From: JANMEX01 sp049696015
GTDB taxonomy: Bacteria; Pseudomonadota; Alphaproteobacteria; Rhizobiales; Rhizobiaceae
NCBI GenBank assembly: GCA_049696015.1
Contig: JBAVTG010000171.1
Coordinates: 1 to 13,993 of the forward strand
Length of the DNA: 13,993 bases
Direction: 5' to 3'
Position 1 is the stretch's first letter. Each line of letters opens with the position of its first letter. The notes beneath the pieces are model-generated. The model saw only the letters and a list, made by a program, of their open reading frames with translations, did not search any database and was not told the DNA's origin. Both the position numbers and the translations under genes were made by a program. This document shows, piece after piece, positions 1 through 6,861 of the stretch.

Positions 1-223
1 GATGCAGCTCGCGCACATAGCAGACGTGGATTTCGGCGGTGTAGATGGTCACCTTGCGGTTTTGCACATAGTCGAGATTGATGCCGAGGGACGACAGGCC
101 GTGATCGGCGGCGCGGTCAAACAGGACGTTGTAGTAGGCCATGTTGAGGTGACCGTTGTAATCGGTCCATTGCGGTTCGACGAGCATCAGGGGCGAGCGG
201 AGGGCGGTGGTGTTGGGCGTCAT
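1..223 (-). CDS. Thioesterase family protein (hotdog fold), N-terminal part
   Basis: The reverse strand reads from an ATG at 223 to the window edge, giving 74 residues that begin MTPNTTALRSPLMLVEPQW. The motif DYNGHLNMAYY at residues 21-31 is the active-site segment of the 4-hydroxybenzoyl-CoA thioesterase (hotdog) family, where the Asp and the GH(L/V)N stretch contribute to acyl-CoA thioester hydrolysis. The remainder (FDRAADHGLSSLGI, then TAEIHVCYVREL) fits the long helix and the start of the beta-sheet. A GGGAA stretch lies just upstream of the ATG. The rest of the gene lies outside the window. It is transcribed divergently from the FAD-linked oxidase gene. The substrate cannot be told from this fragment; relatives include acyl-CoA and betainyl-CoA thioesterases. 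The family call is firm and the specific role is open. Confidence 0.8.
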   Translation of the reverse strand, partial: MTPNTTALRSPLMLVEPQWTDYNGHLNMAYYNVLFDRAADHGLSSLGINLDYVQNRKVTIYTAEIHVCYVRELH

Positions 224-318
224 GGCGGTTCCCGAGATGGACATTGGCTGCGGCTGACGCCAGAGTAGCGGCACTGATTTGAGGCGCAAGCCACGCGCCG
301 CTGCCACGGGACCGTTTC

Positions 319-1725
319 ATGTCGCTATCTGACATTTCCGCATTGCCCCGCAACGACGACGGGATTGCCACGGCACTTGGCATTCTCAAGCAGCGGTTCG
401 GGCCGCATTGCCAGACCGGCGCGGATATCCGCCGCCAGCATGGGCATACGACAACCTATATTCCCAACCAGCCGCCGGATGCGGTGGTGTTTGCCGGGTC
501 GGCGGCGGAGTGCCAAGAGGTGGTGCGGGTTTGCGCTGCGCACCGGGTTCCGGTGATCCCGTTTGGCACGGGGACGTCGCTGGAGGGGCATGTGAACGCG
601 CCGGCGGGCGGGATATCGCTCGATCTGTCGCGGATGAACAGGGTGCTGCAAGTCAACGCCGAAGATCTGGACTGCGTGGTCGAGCCGGGCGTGACGCGCC
701 AAGCTTTGAACGAGCATCTGCGGGCAACAGGTCTGTTTTTTCCGATTGATCCGGGCGCAAACGCGTCGCTTGGCGGCATGGCCTCGACGCGGGCATCGGG
801 CACCAATGCAGTGCGATACGGGACGATGCGCGAGAATGTGCTCGCGCTGAAATGTGTGACGGCCGACGGGCGGCTGATCACCACGGCGCGGCGTGTGAAG
901 AAGACGTCGGCAGGCTATGATTTGACGCGGCTGTTTGTGGGCTCGGAAGGGACACTTGGGGTCATTACCGAACTGACATTGAAATTGGCAGGCATTCCGG
1001 CGGCTATTTCGGGCGGGGTTTGTCCGTTTCAGAGCCTTGAAGAGGCGTGCAATGCGGTGATCGCGACGATTCAATCGGGAATTCCGGTGGCGCGGATTGA
1101 ACTGGTCAACGGGCTGCAGATGAAGGCGATGAACCAGTATTCGGGCCTTTCCTATCCGGAAGGTCCGTGTCTGTTTGTCGAGTTTCATGGGTCTGACGCA
1201 TCTGTGGCTGAGCAGGCTCAGGGGTTTGGCGAGATCGCGGCGGAGTTTGGCGGCGGGCCGTTCAACTGGACTGCCAACACCGATGAACGGCTCAAATTGT
1301 GGAAAGCGCGGCATGATGCCTACTGGGCCGCGCTCACCTTGCGGCCCGGCGCCATGGGCATATCGACGGACGTATGTGTGCCGATTTCAAGGCTCGCCGA
1401 ATGTGTCGCCGAAACAGAACAAGACATCGCCGAATCCGGTCTGATCGCGCCGATCGTCGGCCATGCGGGCGACGGCAATTTTCATGTGCTGGTTTTGCTG
1501 GATTCAGACAGTGCGGCGGAAGTTGCGCGCGCCGAAGCGTTTGTGGCGCGGCTGAACGGGCGGGCTTTGTCGATGGACGGCACTTGCACAGGCGAGCACG
1601 GCATCGGACAGGGCAAGCGCGGGTTCCTGCGGGAGGAATTGGGTGAAGCGGTGGATGTGATGGGCGCGGTGAAGCTGGCGCTGGACCCGCTGGGCATCAT
1701 GAACCCGGGGAAACTCTTTTTGTAG
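319..1725 (+). CDS. FAD-linked D-lactate dehydrogenase (cytochrome) / glycolate oxidase GlcD-type oxidase
   Basis: A 468-aa flavoprotein of the VAO/PCMH family. An N-terminal FAD-binding domain (about residues 50-225) carries PFGTGTSLEG (81-90), where the FAD pyrophosphate binds, DPGANASLGGM (144-154) and FVGSEGTLGVITE (206-218). The C-terminal FAD-oxidase domain carries GHAGDGNFH (381-389), TGEHGIGQGKR (424-434) and the terminal NPGKLF. Length and motif set match D-lactate dehydrogenase (cytochrome; Dld1/LDHD type), which oxidises D-lactate to pyruvate and passes electrons to the respiratory chain. GlcD-like glycolate oxidases and other D-2-hydroxyacid dehydrogenases share this layout, so substrate specificity is inferred. 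No glcE or glcF follows, which argues for the single-subunit D-lactate type. There is no signal peptide, so it is probably cytoplasmic or peripheral to the inner membrane. The start at 319 gives an N-terminus of normal length; only a weak GGGA sits upstream. Confidence 0.85.
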   Translation: MSLSDISALPRNDDGIATALGILKQRFGPHCQTGADIRRQHGHTTTYIPNQPPDAVVFAGSAAECQEVVRVCAAHRVPVIPFGTGTSLEGHVNAPAGGISLDLSRMNRVLQVNAEDLDCVVEPGVTRQALNEHLRATGLFFPIDPGANASLGGMASTRASGTNAVRYGTMRENVLALKCVTADGRLITTARRVKKTSAGYDLTRLFVGSEGTLGVITELTLKLAGIPAAISGGVCPFQSLEEACNAVIATIQSGIPVARIELVNGLQMKAMNQYSGLSYPEGPCLFVEFHGSDASVAEQAQGFGEIAAEFGGGPFNWTANTDERLKLWKARHDAYWAALTLRPGAMGISTDVCVPISRLAECVAETEQDIAESGLIAPIVGHAGDGNFHVLVLLDSDSAAEVARAEAFVARLNGRALSMDGTCTGEHGIGQGKRGFLREELGEAVDVMGAVKLALDPLGIMNPGKLFL

Positions 1726-1792
1726 CAAGTCATCGCCTTGTTTGTGCCAAGCCAAGCCTGCATTCTCTTGACGCAGCACGCGCGCTTGCCTC

Positions 1793-4700
1793 TTGTGGTG
1801 TTGCGCGGTTCGGGAGGTTTTTCTGGCTCGGTTGTTTGTCATTGTCGGCGGAATTCTGGTGCTGCTGCTTTCAGCTGCGCTGATAGCACCGCTGTTTATC
1901 GACTGGACGGATTATCGCGCCAATTTCGAAGCGCAGGCTTCGAAAATACTTGGGCAACCGGTGACGGTTGCGGGGGCCGCCTCGGCGCGGCTGTTGCCGT
2001 TTCCCTCGGTGACATTTGAGGATGTGCGGGTAGGTAAGGACTTGGCGAGCCCGTCCTTGACCATGGCGCGGTTTTCGATGGATGCGGAACTTGCGCCGTT
2101 CCTGTCAGGCGAAGTGCTGATATTCGACATGCGGGTGTCGCGGCCGCGGGGGCAGGTGACAGTGCATGAGGATGGCACGATTAACTGGGCACTGCGGCCG
2201 GCCTCGCCGTTTGATCCGGGTCAGGTGAAAATTGAGAACCTGGTGGTTGATGGCGGGCAAATCGATTTTGTCGATGAAGCGCAAGGCACGCAACACCGGC
2301 TTGCCATTGTTGAAGCGACGATTTCGGCGCGGGGTTTGACCGGGCCTTGGCGCGTCAACGCCAAACTCGCCGCGGACGGCGAACCGCTTGTGGTGGAAGC
2401 CTCCACTGGCGCTTTGAGCGAAGATGGCACGCTGCCGCTGCGGATGACAGTGTTTCCAACGCAGAGATCGGTGGCGATCGAAGCAAACGGCAGCGCCACA
2501 TCGCAGGCCGGACGGATCGCTTACGCTGGCACATTCGGACTGCGGCCTGCGGCATTGACCGACCCGGCTTCTCCGGCGCTGCGCGACGGGGATGGCAATG
2601 CGAACGAGGCAGCAGAGGCATTTCGCGTCAGCGGCGCATTTGACATGCGGCCTGAAGGATTGGAATTGCCGGAGCTGCGGCTGGAGACGGGCGATCTTCA
2701 AAATCCCTATGTGGCCAACGGCAAGGGCGCGGTCAGCTTTGGCGCGGCGCCACGTTTCGATCTGACGCTGGACGGCACGCAGGTCACATTCAGCGACAAG
2801 GGCGACAAGGTCGCAGCAGGCACCAGCCTTGAAAAGCGGATCACGGCGTTCCGGCAGTTTGTCGAGGCCGTGCCGGTGCCGTCGATGCCGGGTGTCATTG
2901 CGGTCAAACTTCCGGCAGTGGTGGCGGGCGATACGACAATCCGCGAAGTGGAATTCAAAGCGGAGCCGGCCGGGGACGCCTGGGCGGTCAAAGGGATGCG
3001 GGCAACGCTGCCTGGGCGGACGAAACTTGAGGCTGACGGGCTGCTGTCGGGCGGGGACAATTTCGGGTTCAAGGGAAAACTCATTGTCGCTTCAAGCCAG
3101 CCGTCCGGTCTGGCCACATGGCTGGCCGGCGAAGTCGGGCCTGCCATTCGCCGGCTGGAAGCAGCAGGCTTTTCAGCCGATGTCGACCTGACGCCTGAAT
3201 TGCAGACATTCAACCAGCTCGAACTGGCAATAGGCGACTCGGTGTTAAACGGCAGCGCGGTGCGGCGGACCGACGGGGCGCGGCCGGTGGTTGATCTGAT
3301 GTTGAGAGGCGGCGCGCTCAATCTCGATGCCATGCCGGATATTCTGGCAGGGCTGGTGACCGGCAAAGGCGGCAACCAGCTGGCCGGGCATGATGTGACG
3401 CTCAGCCTCGACGCCGGGCCGGTGAGCGCAGGGGAACTGGAGGCGAAGGGGCTGGGCATAAGCGTACGCCTGAAACAGGACCGGGCCGACATTGACCGGC
3501 TGATGGTGACTGACCTTGCCGGCGGATCGATTTCGGCGACGGGGGCGCTGACAGGATTTCCCGATCAGGTTTCCGGGTCTTTTGATGCGGCGCTGGTGAG
3601 CGCTGATGGTTCCGAATTCATTGACATGCTGGCTGGCGCGTTTCCGGATAGCGCGCTCTTGGAGACTGCGGCCGCGCGTGTTGCGGCAACGCCGGGGCTG
3701 TTGTCGGACATGCAGGTGTCGGCAGTCGCATCGTCTGCACCCAGTGGCGAGACCCGGGCATGGACACTGAGCGGCAACGGCACGGCGGCGAGCGGCAAAG
3801 CGTCGTTTTCGGGAAACGGCAGCGCAAGCGCCGATGGATTGGCATCGCCTGAAGGCCAATGGCAGGCGACCATCACCCAAGACGAGCCACTGAATTTTCT
3901 GACGTTGGCCGGCATTTCACTGGTGCCGCTGGGCGCGCCGGGACCAGCCACGTTGGACATTGTGGCTTCGGGAAAGCCTGGCGCTGATCTCAATGTGGAT
4001 CTGGCATTTACCGGTGAAGGCACGTCGGCGACACTTTCGGGCAAATATCTGAAAACCGACGGCGCACTCGAGCGGTTTGACGGCAAGCTCAATCTCAATT
4101 CAGTTGATCTTGATCCCTATCTGATTGCTACGGGATTGGCATTTCCCGGCACCGGGTTCGGCACACCGGTCAAACTCGACACCGATGTTTCCAAACTTGG
4201 ACCGGTGGTTCAGTTGGCAGGCGTTGACGCTGAAACGGGAGACTTGAAAACCAGCGGCCGGCTGACCATTGATCTGTCCGGCGAGCGGACCAAGTTGAAC
4301 GGCGATCTGAGCGTCGGCCGACTGGACAGTTTGTGGCTGTTTGAAAACATCGCCGGGTCTGGCGGCATGACAATCGGCGCGGATGGCAAGTCCACGGCTC
4401 CGTTCATCACCGATCCGGTGTTACCCTTTGACGGGCGCATCCAGCTGAAGGCGCAATTCCTGGGATTGGGAGCGCTGGGCGAGGGAACCGATGCATCCGC
4501 CGGAATGGTATTGAACGGCAGTTCCCTGCGGCTGGAACAGATCAGCTCAACGCTTGCGGGCGGCACACTGACTGGCGCGGTCTCCGCCGCCAATGATGGA
4601 GGCACCGTGTCTGTGAGCGCGGACATGTCACTCAAGGGCGCGGCACCTGACGGTTTGATTTCGGATTCGGGGCTATCGGGGAAAGCAAGCATTTCAGGCA

Positions 4701-5671
4701 CAGTTTCAGTGACGGGAAAGAGCATAGAAGCCTTGCGCGCATCGCTGACCGGCTCAGGCGTGGTTTCATTCAATGGCGCGGCAATCAATGGCCTGAACCC
4801 GGACGGGTTTGCTGCCATGCTCGCGATCCCGGCAGAGCAGGGAAAAGCGCCAGAGGACGCGGCAGTGCGCGCCATGATCGGCACAGCTGTCTTCAGCGGT
4901 TCGATGCCGTTTGCCGACACCAGCGCGGCCTGGACAGCGGCTGGCGGCAAGGTGCGCATGCCGGCCTTGCGCGCGGTCAGCGGCAAGTCGGTGCTGGATG
5001 CGGTGATCGAGGCGGATATCCCTGCATCAAGCGTGAGTGTCAATGGCCGCATTGCCTTTGATGCCGGGCCGGAAGCATTGGCGGGTGCGGAAACTGTGGT
5101 GCCATTTACGGTTTCGCGCACGCTTGGCGGCATTGAAACCGGCGCCACGGAATTTGCCAGCGATGCGCAGCCGATGACGCAGTACCTGACGCAGCGCGCG
5201 CTGGAAGCGGAGCAGGCCCGCGTTGAGGCAATGCAGGCGGCGCTGACCGACAAGCAAAGGCTGCGGCGCGACCTGCGGACGGTCCAGCTAGCTTATGCGG
5301 ACCGCGACCGCCGGGCGAGCGCGCTTGAAGGGGCCTTGCGCGCGGCGGCAAAGATAAAGGGCGAGCAGGCACAGCAATTGTGGTTGGACGAAAAGGCACG
5401 GCTGGAGGAAGAAGCACGGCTTCAGCGCGAGGCGGAAGAAAAGGCGAGGATTGAGGCAGAGGCCAAGGCGGCCGAAGAGGCGGTGAAGGCGGAAGCGGCG
5501 GCCAAGGCGGCGGAAGCCGCGGCCAAGGCGGCGGAAGCCGCGAAGGCGGCGCAAACGCAGACACTGCCTGATCCAAATCTTGCTGACCCGTTTGGGGCGC
5601 CACAAGAGACGCCGGGAACCGGCACCGTTGTGCCAGCGATCCCAAAACTGCAGCTTGATCTCAATCCTTAA
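1793..5671 (+). CDS. AsmA family protein with TolA-like C-terminal coiled coil
   Basis: A 1292-aa protein. A single hydrophobic segment near residues 15-34 (LFVIVGGILVLLLSAALIAP) is followed by FIDWTDYRANFEAQASKILGQPVTVAG, the typical opening of AsmA proteins. The long middle consists of repeated beta-rich stretches such as LSGKYLKTDGALERFDGKL, as in the AsmA/TamB/YhdP group. That group is anchored in the inner membrane, crosses the periplasm and is linked to phospholipid transport and outer-membrane assembly; this role is inferred from the family. From about residue 1135 the sequence becomes charged and helical (EQARVEAMQAALTDKQRLRR). It then turns into an Ala/Glu/Lys-rich stretch at about 1195-1255, resembling TolA domain II, and ends in a Pro-rich tail. 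The start is uncertain. The first in-frame start codon is TTG at 1793 with no Shine-Dalgarno, whereas GGGAGG at 1812-1817 sits 5 bases before an in-frame CTG at 1823 (protein beginning ARLFVIVGG). The gene ends inside the 3' end of the convergent RHH gene. Confidence 0.88.
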   Translation: MWCCAVREVFLARLFVIVGGILVLLLSAALIAPLFIDWTDYRANFEAQASKILGQPVTVAGAASARLLPFPSVTFEDVRVGKDLASPSLTMARFSMDAELAPFLSGEVLIFDMRVSRPRGQVTVHEDGTINWALRPASPFDPGQVKIENLVVDGGQIDFVDEAQGTQHRLAIVEATISARGLTGPWRVNAKLAADGEPLVVEASTGALSEDGTLPLRMTVFPTQRSVAIEANGSATSQAGRIAYAGTFGLRPAALTDPASPALRDGDGNANEAAEAFRVSGAFDMRPEGLELPELRLETGDLQNPYVANGKGAVSFGAAPRFDLTLDGTQVTFSDKGDKVAAGTSLEKRITAFRQFVEAVPVPSMPGVIAVKLPAVVAGDTTIREVEFKAEPAGDAWAVKGMRATLPGRTKLEADGLLSGGDNFGFKGKLIVASSQPSGLATWLAGEVGPAIRRLEAAGFSADVDLTPELQTFNQLELAIGDSVLNGSAVRRTDGARPVVDLMLRGGALNLDAMPDILAGLVTGKGGNQLAGHDVTLSLDAGPVSAGELEAKGLGISVRLKQDRADIDRLMVTDLAGGSISATGALTGFPDQVSGSFDAALVSADGSEFIDMLAGAFPDSALLETAAARVAATPGLLSDMQVSAVASSAPSGETRAWTLSGNGTAASGKASFSGNGSASADGLASPEGQWQATITQDEPLNFLTLAGISLVPLGAPGPATLDIVASGKPGADLNVDLAFTGEGTSATLSGKYLKTDGALERFDGKLNLNSVDLDPYLIATGLAFPGTGFGTPVKLDTDVSKLGPVVQLAGVDAETGDLKTSGRLTIDLSGERTKLNGDLSVGRLDSLWLFENIAGSGGMTIGADGKSTAPFITDPVLPFDGRIQLKAQFLGLGALGEGTDASAGMVLNGSSLRLEQISSTLAGGTLTGAVSAANDGGTVSVSADMSLKGAAPDGLISDSGLSGKASISGTVSVTGKSIEALRASLTGSGVVSFNGAAINGLNPDGFAAMLAIPAEQGKAPEDAAVRAMIGTAVFSGSMPFADTSAAWTAAGGKVRMPALRAVSGKSVLDAVIEADIPASSVSVNGRIAFDAGPEALAGAETVVPFTVSRTLGGIETGATEFASDAQPMTQYLTQRALEAEQARVEAMQAALTDKQRLRRDLRTVQLAYADRDRRASALEGALRAAAKIKGEQAQQLWLDEKARLEEEARLQREAEEKARIEAEAKAAEEAVKAEAAAKAAEAAAKAAEAAKAAQTQTLPDPNLADPFGAPQETPGTGTVVPAIPKLQLDLNP
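5501..5542 (+). repeat. Two exact 21-bp tandem units inside the AsmA gene
   Basis: The 21-base unit at 5501-5521 is repeated exactly at 5522-5542. Each unit encodes AKAAEAA, and partial copies lie on both sides. The repeat lies in the Ala/Lys/Glu-rich helix near the protein C-terminus. In-frame gain or loss of units by slippage would change the helix length by seven residues (two turns) without breaking the frame. Confidence 0.85.
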
Positions 5672-5885
5672 GCGGTCTGTCTGCCACATGCGCCAACGCG
5701 GCAAGGCGCAAGGCTGAGGACAGGTTTGCATCGCGCGCCCGTGAAGCGTCGATCTCACCGATCAGCTTTGCCAGGGGTATGGCGCGGGTGTTTGCCATTT
5801 GCCTGAGGACATCGAGGAATGGTTCCTCAATGGAATAGGATGTGCGGTGGCCGCTGAGCGAGATTGAACGCTTGCGCACCGTCAT
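5661..5885 (-). CDS. Ribbon-helix-helix domain protein
   Basis: A 74-aa protein beginning MTVRKRSISLSGHRTSYSIEE. The opening strand (KRSISLSGHRTSYSI) followed by two helices (EPFLDVLRQMAN, then PLAKLIGEIDA) matches the RHH_4 family (PF13467), small proteins with an Arc/MetJ-like fold common in Alphaproteobacteria. RHH proteins usually dimerise and bind DNA through the N-terminal beta-strand, so a DNA-binding regulatory role is possible but unproven here. The ATG overlaps the stop of the upstream DUF4169 gene by four bases (ATGA at 5885-5882), so translation is probably coupled. Its stop lies within the last codons of the convergent AsmA gene, an 11-base overlap (5661-5671). Confidence 0.85.
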   Translation of the reverse strand: MTVRKRSISLSGHRTSYSIEEPFLDVLRQMANTRAIPLAKLIGEIDASRARDANLSSALRLAALAHVADRPLKD

Positions 5886-6076
5886 TTTGCGTCATCTGCG
5901 CTATCGGCCAGCCGGTGCCCGTCAAGTTTTTGCTTTTCAAGCCGCTTCAGCGCCTCGGCTTTCTCGCGCAGATGTTTGGGCTCGCCAAAGCGGGAGCGGT
6001 TCTGATCAGCAGCGGCGTCCTTGGCTGTCTTTGCCTTGGCCTTGCGGGCCAGCCGAAGGTTGACGATCTCGCCCAT
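5882..6076 (-). CDS. DUF4169 family protein
   Basis: A 64-aa, highly basic and Ala/Lys-rich protein beginning MGEIVNLRLARKAKAKTAKD. The N-terminal GEIVNLRxARKAKAR-like signature, followed by QNRSRFG, is characteristic of DUF4169 (PF13770), whose function is unknown. A TTG immediately before the ATG could extend it by one residue, but the ATG at 6076 is the better start. It lies 3 bases after the sspB stop and overlaps the RHH start by four bases, so the three genes almost certainly share a transcript. The composition suggests a nucleic-acid or ribosome-associated protein, but that is only inference. Confidence 0.82.
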   Translation of the reverse strand: MGEIVNLRLARKAKAKTAKDAAADQNRSRFGEPKHLREKAEALKRLEKQKLDGHRLADSADDAK

Positions 6077-6079
6077 CAA

Positions 6080-6628
6080 TCATTTCTTGCGGAAAGAATC
6101 GAGGGAAACGACATCGGCGGACGGCTTGCCGTCCTCAGGCTCCGCTTTCTTTGCAGCTGCCTTCTCGGCTTTGGACTTTACCGCGCGCGGCTTCAACGGC
6201 GCCTTGATGACTTCATGCAAAACCGGCCCTGCCGGGACAATATCTGTTTCGGTCAACGTATCGGCAGCAGCCGAGCGCACTTCAAACTCCAGCTCGAAAT
6301 TGACCGACGGATCATAAAAGCCGCGGATGGCGGCGTAGGGGATCACCAGTTTCTCGGAGATATCGGAGAAGGAAAGGGTCACTTCAAAACCGGTTTCCGA
6401 AACATCCAGGTCCCAATATTGGTGCTGCATGACAATTGTCATCTGCTCGGGATATTTTTCGCGCAGGCGCGAGGAAATACGCACGCCGGGGGCAGTAGTG
6501 ACGAAGGTGATGAAAAAATGGTGGTTGCCCGGCAAGCCGGTCCGATTGACTTCCATCAGGACCTTGCGAATGACGCCGCGCAAAGCATCCTGCGCGAGAA
6601 TGTCATATCGGATCATGTCTTGGGTCAT
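6080..6628 (-). CDS. sspB: SspB family ClpXP adaptor protein (alpha type)
   Basis: A 182-aa protein from the ATG at 6628 (MTQDMIRYDILAQDALRGVI). The reading frame stays open further upstream, but the upstream residues have no family character. The body contains GLPGNHHFFITF (31-42), MQHQYWDLDV (67-76), LSFSDISEKLVIPYAAI (85-101) and FYDPSVNFELEF (104-115), the substrate-binding domain of alphaproteobacterial SspB. A flexible Lys/Ala-rich linker (about 140-170) leads to the tail ADVVSLDSFRKK, in the position where SspB proteins carry their ClpX-docking motif. SspB is a dimeric cytosolic adaptor that binds the N-terminal part of the ssrA tag and delivers tagged proteins to ClpXP. It lies about 105 bases downstream of ssrA on the same strand. 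I see no convincing separate promoter, so read-through from ssrA is possible. A weak AGG precedes the start. Confidence 0.93.
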   Translation of the reverse strand: MTQDMIRYDILAQDALRGVIRKVLMEVNRTGLPGNHHFFITFVTTAPGVRISSRLREKYPEQMTIVMQHQYWDLDVSETGFEVTLSFSDISEKLVIPYAAIRGFYDPSVNFELEFEVRSAAADTLTETDIVPAGPVLHEVIKAPLKPRAVKSKAEKAAAKKAEPEDGKPSADVVSLDSFRKK

Positions 6629-6732
6629 CGTCTGCCTGTTTGCGGAATCGCGGATTTTCACAGGTCTAGACCGGACGCAGCGCGGCGTAAACCCGTGTGT
6701 GGCACAGATCGGCAAAAGGCGTTCGACAAAGC

Positions 6733-6766
6733 GGAAAAGTGGAGGTTTCTGTTGCCAGGTACCTCC
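6733..6766 (-). terminator. Probable terminator / 3' end of ssrA coding piece
   Basis: On the minus strand GGAGGT (6766-6761) can pair with ACCTCC (6746-6741), followed by ACTTTTCC. The stem is short and the loop long (14 nt), so it could be a weak intrinsic terminator or part of the tmRNA fold. Either way it marks the likely 3' boundary of the tmRNA. Confidence 0.45.
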
Positions 6767-6822
6767 GGACCCCGCCTGACGGTGCTACCCGTCAGGGCTT
6801 GATTTCCGAACTCGCACCGCCG

Positions 6823-6861
6823 TTAGGCAGCGAGAGCAACCGGAGCATAGTTGTCGTTTGC
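6823..6861 (-). other. tmRNA tag reading frame (ANDNYAPVALAA, stop)
   Basis: The resume codon GCA lies at 6861-6859, followed by AAC GAC AAC TAT and so on to TAA at 6825-6823. With the alanine carried by the tmRNA itself, the full tag would be AANDNYAPVALAA. The N-terminal AANDNY is the part SspB recognises and the C-terminal ALAA is the ClpX/ClpA degron. A short TAGTTG/CAACTA inverted repeat (6866-6848) spans the resume point. Confidence 0.92.

Noticed and set aside
325..1314. Long minus-strand open frame of 329 codons across the FAD-linked oxidase gene
   Set aside because: It is antisense to a gene with clear family motifs, its protein is Arg/His/Pro-rich without recognisable domains, and such shadows are common in G+C-rich DNA.
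1768..1796. TTGACG upstream of the AsmA gene as a possible -35 box
   Set aside because: No acceptable -10 hexamer occurs 16-18 bases downstream.
4210..5253. Minus-strand open frame of 347 codons within the AsmA gene
   Set aside because: Low-complexity Ser/Pro/Ala translation, antisense to a well-supported gene, with no start signal.
6663..6672. Perfect 10-bp palindrome GGTCTAGACC upstream of sspB
   Set aside because: A short palindrome is likely by chance. It has no second copy in the window and no clear promoter around it, so it is not called an operator.
5864..6802. Plus-strand open frame of 312 codons opposite sspB, DUF4169 and part of ssrA
   Set aside because: It covers three recognised minus-strand features and the tmRNA tag region; the translation has no family character.
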